From: Actinomycetes bacterium
GTDB taxonomy: Bacteria > Actinomycetota > Acidimicrobiia > Spongiisociales > JAHEDJ01
Assembly: GCA_024641245.1 (NCBI GenBank)
Contig: JAHEDK010000003.1
Location: 62,001 to 126,000, forward strand
Length of the DNA: 64,000 nucleotides
Direction: 5' to 3'
Position numbers and translations under genes: made by a program. Shown piece by piece: positions 1-8,059 of the stretch (position 1 is the first letter of the stretch; each line of letters begins with the position of its first letter). Below the pieces are notes generated by a model, which worked only from the letters and a program-made list of their open reading frames with translations, was not told the DNA's origin and made no database searches.

Positions 1-14
1 ATCGAGATCGTGGT

Positions 15-3000
15 TCAACCCATCATGGTGAGTTCGGCCAATGCCCTTCGGATCCGCTTCTCACTGACTTTTCCACGCGTGCCGAGGCTCTGCGCGAAGA
101 GGCTGACCCGCAACTCCTGGAGCATCCAGGCTATGTCGGTCATCTCCGGTGAGGGCGGCAACACCTCCTGGAGGTGGTCGTGCTCCGCCTCTAGCACCAG
201 CACCGTTTCCATCAGATCACGGTCGCGGACCGGATCATCCGGGAGTCGTTTCAACCGGCGTCCGATCGCCTGGAGATACCGGTGGACGTCTTCGAGCCGG
301 TCGGCTCCCAGGCCTGTGCTGAAACCCGGGTAGATGAGGCGCCGGATCTGGAACCTCATGTCCGACACTGCCTCCGGGAATGTGCGGGCGGCGTTGTCGA
401 GATCTGCGCGCAGATTGCCCAGGGTCCACATGACCCGCAGCGATCGTTCGGCAACGACCACGAGTTCTTCGTACAGATCGTCTCGCGTCGCGGACAGGAG
501 TGCGTCGAAGCCAACCGCGTTGGCCGGCGACCCACCCATCCGCCCAAGGATGTTATCCAGTGCACTGGTGAGGCAGTCGGTCGCCCACTCGTCGGGGTCT
601 GCGAAGGGTCCGGCTGTGAGCGCCACCTTCGCCTCACTGGTGAGCAGCGAACGGAGCAATTCGGTCCCGGACGGCAGGTTGAGCAGCAGGAGGCGCCTCG
701 TGCCTTCCCACATCGACCCGGCCTGCTCCCCGGCGGTGGCGAGCAATCGTACGCTCACCGAGTCGCCTTCGTCTACCAGCGCCGGGTACGCCGTGATTGC
801 ATGGTCGGGTCCCCGGATCTCGACCGTGCGCGGAAGCTCCCCGACGCTCCAGGTCGTGAGCCCGGTGGTCTCGAGTCGGTGCCGCGTTGCCGATGCGGCG
901 GAGCGCGCTTCGGTGCGCAACTCGTCCTTGAGAGCCGTCAGATTGCGACCTTCGGCAAGAACCGATCCGTCTGCTGCTTCGATCCGGAATATGGGTCTGA
1001 GATGCGAGGGAAGCGATTCGAGATCGAAGGAATCCGGCGGGATGGGTTCGCCGATGATGCGTGATAGTTGGCGGCGCAGGAAAGCAGTGAGACCGACTCC
1101 CGGCGGTACGCCCCCCGCAAGCACCGCTCGGGCGGTGTCTGGAATGGGCGCCAGACCTTTGCGAAGGCGCTTGGGCAGCGAGCGAATCAGAGCGACTACG
1201 AGTTCTTGCCGGTGACCGGGGACATGCCACTCGAACGCGGCAGGATCGATACGTTCGAGAGCCGATACGGGAATGACCACCGTGACGCCATCGGTCGGGC
1301 TCTCGGGGTCGAACTCGTATCCGAGGGAGATCTCGACGTCGCCGTGTTGCCAAACCTCGGGATAGGCCGCGTCTTCGACCTCCTCCGCCGCGGGATCGAT
1401 GAGGTCACTGAGTGAGAGGTCGAGCAAGTGGGGATTATCCGGGCGCGTTCTACGCCACCAGGCGTCGAAGTGGCGGACCGACGTGATGTCGGCCGGGATT
1501 CGGGCGTCGAAGAACCCGTACACAGCCTGATCGTCGACGAGCAGGTTCGTCCGTCGGGCCCGGGCTTCGAGACCGAGAACCTCCTGTACGCGCGTTCGAT
1601 TGAGTTCGACGAAGGCGTGGTCGCTCTGCCAGTCACCGGCGACCAGTGCATTGAGGATGAACAGTTCCCGGGCGGCAGCCGGGTCGACGCGGCCGTAAGG
1701 GACCGTCCGGGTGGTTTGGAGGGGAAGCCCGTAGATCGTCACCGTCTCATGGGCGACCGCTGCTCCGCGGTCGGCATCCCACCACGGATCCGAGTGCGAC
1801 CGTTTGACAACGTGTGAGCCAATCTCCTCGACCCAGTCCGGATCGATCCTGGTGACACCGCGGGCCCACAGGCGGCTGGTCTCGACGAGTTCGGCGGCCA
1901 TCACCCAGTTGGGAGCCTTTCTGAATAGGGCGGAACCCGGGTTGATGGCGAAGCGTGAGCCGCGCGCTCCCCGGTATTCGTAGCCGTCGGGGTCTTTCAC
2001 CCCTATGTGGGAGAGAAGACCGGCGAGCAGAGAACGGTGAATCGCGTCGGGCTCTGCGGGCTTGGGGTTGCGAGCGAGCCCCAGCTCACCTGCCACCTCG
2101 CGCAGCTGGGCGTGGACGTCCTGCCACTCACGCACACGCCGGTAGTTGAGGTACTCATCCCGACACATCCGGCGGAACTGGCTCGACGAGCGGGACCGCC
2201 GCTCGCCGTGCAGGTACTCCCACAGTGCCAGCCAGCTCAGGAAGTCGGAGTCGGGATCGGCGAAGCGGGCATGGAGTTGGTCGGCCTGCTGTTCCTTTTC
2301 GGCGGGTCGTTCCCTCGGATCCTGGAGTGCCAGGCCCGAGGCAATCACCAGCACTTCACGCAGGCACCCGTTGTGGTTTGCCTCGATGATCATCCGTGCC
2401 AGTCGGACGTCGACGGGGAGCGCGGCCAGCTGACGTCCGATCCTGGTCAGCCACCCGGTTGTTCCCTTTCGAGCCGGATCCACGGCACCGACCTCCTCGA
2501 GCAGGGCTATTCCATCACGAACGGTGCGACGATCCGGAGGATCGAGGAAAGGGAACGATTCGATGTCGCCCAGACCGATGGCCGCCATCTGGAGGATCAC
2601 CGAAGCCAGATTAGTGCGCTGGATCTCCGGTTCGGTGAACGCCGGGCGGGCGTCGAAGTCGTTGCGGTCATACAACCGGATGCAGACTCCCGGACCCTGG
2701 CGTCCGCACCGACCGGCCCGCTGTTCCGCGGAGGCCTGCGACACGGGTTCGATGGGGAGTCGCTGGACCTTGGTCCGGCGGCTGTAGCGCGAGATGCGGG
2801 CGGTTCCGGGATCGACGACGTACCGAATCCCGGGCACGGTGAGCGAGGTCTCTGCCACGTTCGTGGCGAGCACGATTCGTCTGCCGGTATGGCGTCGAAA
2901 CACTCGTTGCTGTTCGGCGGCGGAGAGCCGGGCGTAGAGAGGAAGAATTTCGGCATGGGGGAGGTGCAGATCCTCCAGCGCCCGGGCTGCGTCGCGGATC

Positions 3001-3911
3001 TCGCGTTCGCCGGAACAGAACACCAGAACGTCGCCCGATCCTTCGGTGAGGAGCTCCTCTACGGCGTCGCAGATTCCCTGGGGTTGGTCACGGGGCTCGG
3101 GTTGGGTGGGGTCGTCGAGAGGCCGGTAGCGGATTTCGACCGGATAGGTTCGGCCGGACACCTCAACGACCGGGGCGTCGCCGAAGTGCTGTGAGAAACG
3201 TTCCGTGTCGATTGTGGCCGACGTGATGATCAGCTTCAGCTCGGGTCGTTTGGGAAGCAAGGTCTTGATGAATCCGAGCAGGAAGTCGACATTCAGGCTG
3301 CGCTCATGGGCTTCATCGATGATGATCGTGTCGTAGCGACTCAACCTGCGATCCCTGTTGATTTCCGCCAGGAGCAACCCGTCGGTCATCACCTTCACGA
3401 GGGTGCCGTCACCGACCTTATCTGAGAAGCGCACCGCGTAGCCGACGGTACCGCCGACGGTGGATCCGATCTCGTCGGCGATGCGATCGGCGATGGAGCG
3501 AGCGGCGATCCGACGTGGCTGGGTATGCCCGATGAACCCGTCAACTCCGCGACCGAGTTCCAGGCACAGCTTCGGGATCTGTGTGCTCTTTCCCGACCCC
3601 GTTTCTCCGGCCACGATGACCACTTGATGGTCTCGGATAGTGGAGAGGAGTTCTTCACGTCGCTCGGTGATCGGCAGCTCGGCCGGGTACGTGAGCTTCC
3701 GGGGAACGGCTGCTTTGCGAAGGGCATACCGTTTCTCGGCAGCGCTGATCTCATCTGCGAGAGAGGCGAGTACCTCCCGGAGGCGAGTAGGGGAGTCGAT
3801 CCGGGCGGCTCCTTGCAGGCGGCGCCTGAGTACCCGGCGGTCGGCCGGCGTAAGGCCGCCGAGGCGGGCGCGGAGATCGTCGAGCGTTGTCGTCATGGGA
3901 ATCGTGACCAT
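15..3911 (-). CDS. hrpA: ATP-dependent RNA helicase HrpA (DEAH box)
   Basis: Complete 1298-residue DEAH-box helicase, the usual length for bacterial HrpA. The Walker A motif GETGSGKST lies at residues 102-110, DEAH at about 199-202 and the SAT motif at about 230. They are followed by the second RecA domain, the helicase-associated winged-helix and OB regions, and the long C-terminal HrpA extension. HrpA proteins unwind RNA in the cytoplasm; the E. coli enzyme acts in mRNA processing and rescue of stalled ribosomes. An alternative start at Met6 (3896) is possible because neither ATG has a clear Shine-Dalgarno. The gene is separated by about 290 bp from the cNMP-binding gene upstream. The family call is secure; the cellular role is from known homologues. 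Confidence 0.95.
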   Translation of the reverse strand: MVTIPMTTTLDDLRARLGGLTPADRRVLRRRLQGAARIDSPTRLREVLASLADEISAAEKRYALRKAAVPRKLTYPAELPITERREELLSTIRDHQVVIVAGETGSGKSTQIPKLCLELGRGVDGFIGHTQPRRIAARSIADRIADEIGSTVGGTVGYAVRFSDKVGDGTLVKVMTDGLLLAEINRDRRLSRYDTIIIDEAHERSLNVDFLLGFIKTLLPKRPELKLIITSATIDTERFSQHFGDAPVVEVSGRTYPVEIRYRPLDDPTQPEPRDQPQGICDAVEELLTEGSGDVLVFCSGEREIRDAARALEDLHLPHAEILPLYARLSAAEQQRVFRRHTGRRIVLATNVAETSLTVPGIRYVVDPGTARISRYSRRTKVQRLPIEPVSQASAEQRAGRCGRQGPGVCIRLYDRNDFDARPAFTEPEIQRTNLASVILQMAAIGLGDIESFPFLDPPDRRTVRDGIALLEEVGAVDPARKGTTGWLTRIGRQLAALPVDVRLARMIIEANHNGCLREVLVIASGLALQDPRERPAEKEQQADQLHARFADPDSDFLSWLALWEYLHGERRSRSSSQFRRMCRDEYLNYRRVREWQDVHAQLREVAGELGLARNPKPAEPDAIHRSLLAGLLSHIGVKDPDGYEYRGARGSRFAINPGSALFRKAPNWVMAAELVETSRLWARGVTRIDPDWVEEIGSHVVKRSHSDPWWDADRGAAVAHETVTIYGLPLQTTRTVPYGRVDPAAARELFILNALVAGDWQSDHAFVELNRTRVQEVLGLEARARRTNLLVDDQAVYGFFDARIPADITSVRHFDAWWRRTRPDNPHLLDLSLSDLIDPAAEEVEDAAYPEVWQHGDVEISLGYEFDPESPTDGVTVVIPVSALERIDPAAFEWHVPGHRQELVVALIRSLPKRLRKGLAPIPDTARAVLAGGVPPGVGLTAFLRRQLSRIIGEPIPPDSFDLESLPSHLRPIFRIEAADGSVLAEGRNLTALKDELRTEARSAASATRHRLETTGLTTWSVGELPRTVEIRGPDHAITAYPALVDEGDSVSVRLLATAGEQAGSMWEGTRRLLLLNLPSGTELLRSLLTSEAKVALTAGPFADPDEWATDCLTSALDNILGRMGGSPANAVGFDALLSATRDDLYEELVVVAERSLRVMWTLGNLRADLDNAARTFPEAVSDMRFQIRRLIYPGFSTGLGADRLEDVHRYLQAIGRRLKRLPDDPVRDRDLMETVLVLEAEHDHLQEVLPPSPEMTDIAWMLQELRVSLFAQSLGTRGKVSEKRIRRALAELTMMG

Positions 3912-3930
3912 GATGCCCGATCGGGCCGGG

Positions 3931-4179
3931 TCAAGGCCAACGGAGCAGTTCCCGGCCGGGTCTGAGCGGTGGCCAAGGCGCCGAGGGCGCCGACGGCTTC
4001 AGAAGGTTACGTATGAAGCGGATCACCGTGATCGGGGGAATCAGGTAGGAGTCGATCCCAGCGAAATGCTTTTTCGAGCACCCGGCGTCGATCACGGTTG
4101 CCTTCCTGCCTTCTGTGATGACGTGGAAGTTGCGCTAGGAGGTTCCGGGTCGTTGGAATCCATCAACGATCTCGATCAT
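3931..4179 (-). pseudogene. Remnant of an MBL-fold hydrolase gene with in-frame TAG
   Basis: Not in the ORF track. Reading on the minus strand from ATG 4179 gives MIEIVDGFQRPGTS, then TAG (4137-4135), then NFHVITEGRKATVIDAG in the same frame. This is the usual N-terminus of metallo-beta-lactamase-fold proteins (start, strand, VxxEGxKATxIDAG). After about 20 more residues the similarity is lost, no HxHxDH motif follows, and the frame ends at 3931. I read it as a decayed gene: one nonsense codon plus loss of the body. It lies directly downstream of the cNMP-binding gene on the same strand. Chance resemblance over about 35 residues cannot be excluded. Confidence 0.45.
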
Positions 4180-4197
4180 CCCGCTCTCGCCGGTGGA

Positions 4198-4632
4198 TCA
4201 GTGATCAAGAGCCTTGTCCATGCTTCGCAACCGTCCCGACAAGCTCACGAGGATCTTGCGATCGAGTCCCGGCAGATGATCGACGAGGTACTGGAAGTCG
4301 CGGCGATGGATGACGAGGAGCACTGCGTCGGACTCAACTCGCAGGGAGGCGCTCCGCGGCTTCCCATCGAGCAGCGACATCTCGCCGAGTACTTCACCTT
4401 CCCCGTGGGTCGAGATCTTGCGGTTGTTGCGGCGAACCGAAACGGTGCCGCGCACGATGATGAAGCCTTGACTGCCCTGCTCGCCTTGCTCGGCGAGCAC
4501 CGTTCCTTTGGCGACGTGTACCTCGTCCGCGCGTTTTGCCACCTCATTGAGATCTTTCTTGCTGAGGTTCGAAAACAGGGATACGTTCTTGAGCATGTCG
4601 ATCCGGTCGGACCGACGGTGGAGCACTGTCAT
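4198..4632 (-). CDS. Cyclic nucleotide-binding domain protein (Crp-like effector domain only)
   Basis: 144-residue protein consisting essentially of one cNMP-binding beta-roll. Start chosen at ATG 4632 because GGAGGGGAGAT precedes it; the longer track ORF (4821) runs through unrelated low-quality sequence. The phosphate-binding cassette is recognisable as GEVLGEMSLLDGKPRSASL, including the Arg that contacts the cyclic phosphate in family members. There is no helix-turn-helix C-terminal domain, so it is not a Crp-type transcription factor by itself; such stand-alone domains act as sensors or partners of other proteins. Minus-strand neighbour of msrB with about 80 bp between. Ligand and partner unknown. 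Confidence 0.85.
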   Translation of the reverse strand: MTVLHRRSDRIDMLKNVSLFSNLSKKDLNEVAKRADEVHVAKGTVLAEQGEQGSQGFIIVRGTVSVRRNNRKISTHGEGEVLGEMSLLDGKPRSASLRVESDAVLLVIHRRDFQYLVDHLPGLDRKILVSLSGRLRSMDKALDH

Positions 4633-4712
4633 AGCGCGATCTCCCCTCCAAGCGTGACCCCGAGTGTATACGAGGCATCCCGGCGCGGCCGCAGCAGGTG
4701 AGAGTTGGCCGA

Positions 4713-5114
4713 TCAGTCCGGATCGAGATCGAGCGCAGCGGAGTTGATGCAGTAGCGCAGACCGGTTGGGTTGGGACCGTCGTCGAAGAGATGTCCGAGG
4801 TGACTGTCGCAAGTTGCACACATGATCTCGGTGCGGACCATGCCGTGGCTGCGGTCTTCCTTGGCGATGACTCGACCTTCGTCAACCGCTGCGTAGAAGC
4901 TCGGCCATCCGCTTCCGGATTCGAACTTGGTGTCGGATCGGAAGAGTTCGGTGCCGCAAGCTACGCAGCGGTAGACGCCGTCGTCCTTGACGTTCCAGTA
5001 CTTGCCGCTGAATGGCGGTTCGGTGGCTGCCTGCCGGGTGACCGCGTACTGCTCCGGAGTGAGCCGTTTGCGCCACTCCTCATCGGTCAGCTTCGGGAAC
5101 GGGGTGTCTGTCAT
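4713..5114 (-). CDS. msrB: Peptide-methionine (R)-S-oxide reductase MsrB
   Basis: 133-residue MsrB, which reduces methionine-R-sulfoxide in proteins. Start set at ATG 5114, preceded by GGGAGGACCCC, rather than the upstream in-frame ATGs of the 141-residue track ORF. The four zinc ligands form two CxxC pairs (C50/C53 and C99/C102). The signature SGSGWPSFY is present, and the catalytic Cys is C122 in RYCINSAAL. Full family length with all key residues. It sits between an FMN-barrel gene and the cNMP-binding gene on the same strand. No MsrA was seen in the window. Confidence 0.95.
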   Translation of the reverse strand: MTDTPFPKLTDEEWRKRLTPEQYAVTRQAATEPPFSGKYWNVKDDGVYRCVACGTELFRSDTKFESGSGWPSFYAAVDEGRVIAKEDRSHGMVRTEIMCATCDSHLGHLFDDGPNPTGLRYCINSAALDLDPD

Positions 5115-5146
5115 GGGGTCCTCCCTCATAGAGGTCATAGGTTATT

Positions 5147-5157
5147 GGTTCTAGGTT
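5147..5157 (+). repeat. GGTTCTAGGTT short repeat, copy 1
   Basis: The 11-mer GGTTCTAGGTT lies in the intergenic gap between msrB and the FMN-barrel gene, inside a degenerate TAGGTT-rich stretch. The same word recurs at 38746-38756 and, inverted with one change, at 45936-45946, each time between genes. Function unknown; it may be a degenerate short-unit repeat. Confidence 0.35.
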
Positions 5158-5197
5158 GTTGCGCGATGGAAGCACTCGTGGGCGGACGGTGTCTCCC

Positions 5198-5692
5198 CTA
5201 TTCGAGATCGACGGCCGCGCCGCGCAAGGCATCGCCGCGGATTGTTCGTGCCGTCGCGAATCCTCCGACGTAGCGGATCTCCTCGGGTATCAGTCGAAAC
5301 AGCGTGAAGTCACCCAGCTGCAGACGAGGAGCGGCCGTTGGCAGTCGCTCCACGTAGATGCGCCAGGCGTCGGCAAAGGCCGGATCGGCGCGCTCGATCG
5401 ACTCGACCGACCCCTGCACGCTGAGCCGGGGGAGGGTCTGCGGGTCGATGACATCGGGACGATCCGGCATCGAGATGGCCAGCGAGACACTCGGCTCGGT
5501 TACGAGATTGCGAGTGTGGCGCGCCAGGCGGCTGAGGAACATCAGAAGGCCCTGCAAGCCCGGCTCCGGTGCGTAGGAAACCATCGAGGCCAACGGTCCG
5601 CGATCGCCGGTGGTGGCAAGCGCCGCCCAGCGAACTGCCAGGATGAGAAGGGCCGCCTCTCTCGCTTCGGTCGAGTTGTCTGGAGGCGTCAT
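5198..5692 (-). CDS. Pyridoxamine-5'-phosphate-oxidase-like FMN-binding split-barrel protein
   Basis: 164-residue protein resembling the HugZ/PNPOx-like split-barrel family. The N-terminal LAVRWAALATTGDRGPLASMV segment is the typical first barrel strand pair, followed by LSRLARHTRNLVTEPSVSL and a PRLSVQGSVE strand. A C-terminal segment FTLFRLIPEEIRYVGGF matches the family pattern in which the last strand covers the flavin or heme site. Members bind FMN, F420 or heme; the cofactor cannot be decided from sequence. It could be part of a minus-strand run with msrB (83 bp apart). Start ATG 5692 has only a weak upstream ribosome-binding site. Confidence 0.8.
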   Translation of the reverse strand: MTPPDNSTEAREAALLILAVRWAALATTGDRGPLASMVSYAPEPGLQGLLMFLSRLARHTRNLVTEPSVSLAISMPDRPDVIDPQTLPRLSVQGSVESIERADPAFADAWRIYVERLPTAAPRLQLGDFTLFRLIPEEIRYVGGFATARTIRGDALRGAAVDLE

Positions 5693-5747
5693 AGCGGAGA
5701 GCCTATCTGAGGCGTGTGCTGAACGTTCTGGACGTCGATCGAACCCG

Positions 5748-6920
5748 CTAACCCGCCCTGACGTTCTCCCGACCGACGACAGCCCGGCGATCCCAGATGG
5801 CGAAGGTGGTCGTCCCTCCCACTACTAGTGCGGCGGCCACAAGCCACATGGCCCGGTAGTCACCGAGCCTGATGGTCCATCCGAACAACGGTCCTCCCAC
5901 CAGCGTCCCGACGTCGAATACTGCGGTGAATATGGCGGATGCCGATCCGCGTTCTGAAGCCCTGGCGCGAGTCACGACCATGCCGAACATGATCGGGAAC
6001 ACGTATCCGTGCCCGATCCCGCTGAGGAAGCCCGCAATGGCCATATCGGTGGCTCCATCCGCCTGACTGAGTACGAGGAATCCGGCGGCCAGCGCGCCGA
6101 AGGCGGGAAACATGACCCGTTTGTGGCCGATCCGGTCGGGGAGGTCTGCGGCGATCAAGCGCAGCCCAACCGCGGTGCCGGTGTAGACGGCGAAGAACAA
6201 GCCGACGGAGCCGATTCCCGTTTCGATCACGAAGGTCTTCAGAAACGTGAAGAATGTGGCCAGCGAGAGCGAAAACACGAGGGCGGCGAGCCAGAGGGGG
6301 CGGAGGTCTCGTTGGCCAAGGGACGCCCAGAATCCGCGTCGTTTCTCTGCGGAGTCCGTGCTCGGCACGTCCCGCAGCGGGAGTGCCATCAGTAGTGCGC
6401 CTCCCGCCAGCGCGGCGGCGGTGATGAATAGGGTGGTGAAGTCACCGCCGCTGAGGATGAGGTCGCCGAGGACACCGCCCAGCCCGATCGGCATCAGACC
6501 AGAAATGCCGAAGATGGCGATGCCCTGCGTTCGGCGTGAGGCAGGCACGACATCGGCCGCGTAGGTGAACAGCGAGGTGAACAGCATCGCCGAAGCGAGG
6601 CCGTGGAGGATCCGGACGATGTAGATCCAAGGCCCGAGGGTGGTGACGGTGAGGTAGAGAGCCAGCACGGCCACGTGGAGAACGTTCCCGGCGATGATCA
6701 CCTGACGACGGCCGCGCAGATCCATGGCTGCCCCGATCCAGGGCCGGACAACGATCGAGGCGATCGCGGTAACGCCGACCAGGATGCCGATCTGGATCTC
6801 GTCGGCCCCGAGTTCGTGCAGGTAACCGGGGAAATGCAGAAACAGGCTCCAGGCGAGTTCCTGGAACGCGTTGGCGGCGAACACCGCCACGAAAGCGCGG
6901 GTCAAGAGGCGTTCCGGCAT
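5748..6920 (-). CDS. MFS transporter
   Basis: About 390 residues with roughly twelve hydrophobic segments. The major-facilitator motif A between TM2 and TM3 is visible as GAAMDLRGRR, with the TM4-5 region following. Start taken at ATG 6920 (MPERLLTRAF); the track start at 6944 includes eight extra residues lying next to a palindromic repeat. Substrate cannot be predicted; the general shape resembles drug/metabolite efflux carriers. Palindromic repeat A copy 1 (6945-6994) lies immediately upstream and separates this gene from the winged-helix regulator on the same strand, so that regulator could govern it. Confidence 0.88.
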   Translation of the reverse strand: MPERLLTRAFVAVFAANAFQELAWSLFLHFPGYLHELGADEIQIGILVGVTAIASIVVRPWIGAAMDLRGRRQVIIAGNVLHVAVLALYLTVTTLGPWIYIVRILHGLASAMLFTSLFTYAADVVPASRRTQGIAIFGISGLMPIGLGGVLGDLILSGGDFTTLFITAAALAGGALLMALPLRDVPSTDSAEKRRGFWASLGQRDLRPLWLAALVFSLSLATFFTFLKTFVIETGIGSVGLFFAVYTGTAVGLRLIAADLPDRIGHKRVMFPAFGALAAGFLVLSQADGATDMAIAGFLSGIGHGYVFPIMFGMVVTRARASERGSASAIFTAVFDVGTLVGGPLFGWTIRLGDYRAMWLVAAALVVGGTTTFAIWDRRAVVGRENVRAG

Positions 6921-6944
6921 GACGCTGCAGTGTATGTCTCCCAC

Positions 6945-6994
6945 TTTCTCCGCAATGCTGTGTATCGAAAACGCGCTATTGCATTGCGGAGAAA
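6945..6994. repeat. Palindromic repeat A, copy 1
   Basis: Perfect 14-bp inverted repeat TTTCTCCGCAATGC / GCATTGCGGAGAAA around a 22-nt core beginning TGTGTATCGAAAACGCG. It forms a strong hairpin on either strand. Copies occur at 8005, 22284 and 52320. The core here and at 52320 are identical (opposite orientation), and the copy at 8005 differs by one base, so these are real repeats and not chance stems. Confidence 0.9.
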
Positions 6995-7006
6995 ACTCTG
7001 AGGCGG

Positions 7007-7324
7007 CTAGCCCATCGCCGCCAGCACATCCCCCATCTGATCGCGGTACTTCTGGAGCGCGGCGCGCCCACTTGCGGTTAACCGATAGACCGTTCTCGGA
7101 GTCCTCTCGTTGAACGATTTTTCGATCTCGATGTATCCGGCGTCGGCAAGCTTTGTCGTATGCGAGGAAAGGTTCCCTCGCGACAGGCCTGTTTGTCGGA
7201 TCAGGAAGAGGAAGTCGGCCTCGCCGACAGAATTGAGAATCGCCAGGATCATCAGTCGGCCCGGTTCGTGAATCACCCGGTCAAGATCTGGAAACGGTCC
7301 GAGCTCAGGGATGCTCATCGTCAT
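7007..7324 (-). CDS. Winged-helix transcriptional regulator (ArsR/MarR-like)
   Basis: About 105-residue DNA-binding protein of the winged-helix HTH_34 type. The sequence HEPGRLMILAIL is followed by a helix-turn-helix (QTGLSRGNLSSHTTKLADAGYI) and a beta-wing (RTPRTVYRLTASGRAAL). Start at ATG 7324 or 7318; the ATGs overlap the 3' end of the upstream membrane-protein ORF (stop at 7305), implying translational coupling. In other genomes this regulator family commonly sits beside a two-domain membrane protein like its neighbour here. Effector unknown. It is flanked downstream by repeat A copy 1 and then the MFS gene. Confidence 0.85.
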   Translation of the reverse strand: MTMSIPELGPFPDLDRVIHEPGRLMILAILNSVGEADFLFLIRQTGLSRGNLSSHTTKLADAGYIEIEKSFNERTPRTVYRLTASGRAALQKYRDQMGDVLAAMG

Positions 7325-7658
7325 CCAGAACCGGGTTTCGCCGCAGGAACCGAATGAGCGCCGCCGCACCCGCAACCAGCATGAATCCGCCCATCGCGAG
7401 GAGGTAGTACCCGACCGGATCGTAGTTTCGCCCTTCGCCTACAGCCCAAAGCACGAGTCCGGTGGCCATCGAGGCGACTGCCATGGCGCGGTAGCGCAGC
7501 AAGCCCGACTTGTCCGCGGTGAACCAGAAGCCTCCCGTGAAAGCAAGGCCGGCTAGAAGGGGAGCAGATCGGCGCCATTCCGCGGCATCTGTGATGTCAC
7601 CGGCGATCAAGACCGAACCGACCGATACCAAGATTGCTGCTCCGATGAAGAGCAACAT
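7305..7658 (-). CDS. Membrane protein, C-terminal half of a split gene
   Basis: 117 residues with about four hydrophobic segments, starting MLLFIGAAILVSVGS and ending with a cytoplasmic IRFLRRNPVL tail. I recall a single-chain family of about 220 residues with an N-terminal domain, a TYPRxGY motif, a linker and a C-terminal membrane domain ending LRxNP. Here the two halves lie in different frames and overlap by 52 nt. One extra G in the GGAGGGGA run just before ATG 7658 would join them. It is therefore either the distal half of a frameshifted gene or a separately translated subunit; the AGGAGGGG before the ATG is too close to be a good ribosome-binding site. Confidence 0.6.
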   Translation of the reverse strand: MLLFIGAAILVSVGSVLIAGDITDAAEWRRSAPLLAGLAFTGGFWFTADKSGLLRYRAMAVASMATGLVLWAVGEGRNYDPVGYYLLAMGGFMLVAGAAALIRFLRRNPVLDDDEHP

Positions 7659-7921
7659 TCCCCTCCTGTGTTGCTACCTCCAGGCGTGTCGGCCGAATAC
7701 CCTATGCGCGGGTAGGTGACGCGTTCCTTCGTGCGGGCCAGGAGCTTCGGGAAGAAAAAGACGGCGGCAGCCGCAGCGATTCCGACGAACTCGGGGCCGG
7801 CCAGCCAGGAGAGTGAAAACACGAGGAAGACACCCGCCGCGTATAGTTCGGTGAGGCCGTCGCCATGGCCCGCCGAGCGTGCCTGTTGCTCCAGTTTCGA
7901 TAGATCGAGTTGATCAGGCAT
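7607..7921 (-). CDS. Membrane protein, N-terminal half of a split gene
   Basis: 104 residues from ATG 7921 (MPDQLDLSKLEQQAR). It contains a hydrophobic region (LYAAGVFLVFSLSWLAG plus a second segment) and the motif KERVTYPRIGY, which marks the end of the N-terminal domain in the family. After this motif the frame continues with low-complexity Ser/Gly/Cys residues that look out of frame, while the expected membrane half appears in the overlapping ORF 7305-7658. It lies just downstream of repeat A copy 2 and heads a short operon with the winged-helix regulator. Function unknown. Confidence 0.6.
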   Translation of the reverse strand: MPDQLDLSKLEQQARSAGHGDGLTELYAAGVFLVFSLSWLAGPEFVGIAAAAAVFFFPKLLARTKERVTYPRIGYSADTPGGSNTGGECCSSSEQQSWYRSVRS

Positions 7922-8004
7922 GCGGTCTCCGATCTGCCATGCCAACCGGTTTGCAGCGCAAACCAAGTTTATGCCCTCAGTGCTTGCTGTCAAGATCACA
8001 CATG

Positions 8005-8053
8005 TTCTCCGCAATGCTGTGTATCGAAAACGCGCCATTGCATTGCGGAGAAA
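8005..8053. repeat. Palindromic repeat A, copy 2
   Basis: Inverted repeat TTCTCCGCAATGC / GCATTGCGGAGAA with the same 22-nt core as copy 1 except one base (CTATT to CCATT), in the same orientation. It lies 6 bp past the stop of the GNAT gene and upstream of the split membrane gene. Together with copy 1 it brackets the 1-kb membrane-protein/regulator cassette as direct copies. Confidence 0.9.
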
Positions 8054-8059
8054 GCCGGC

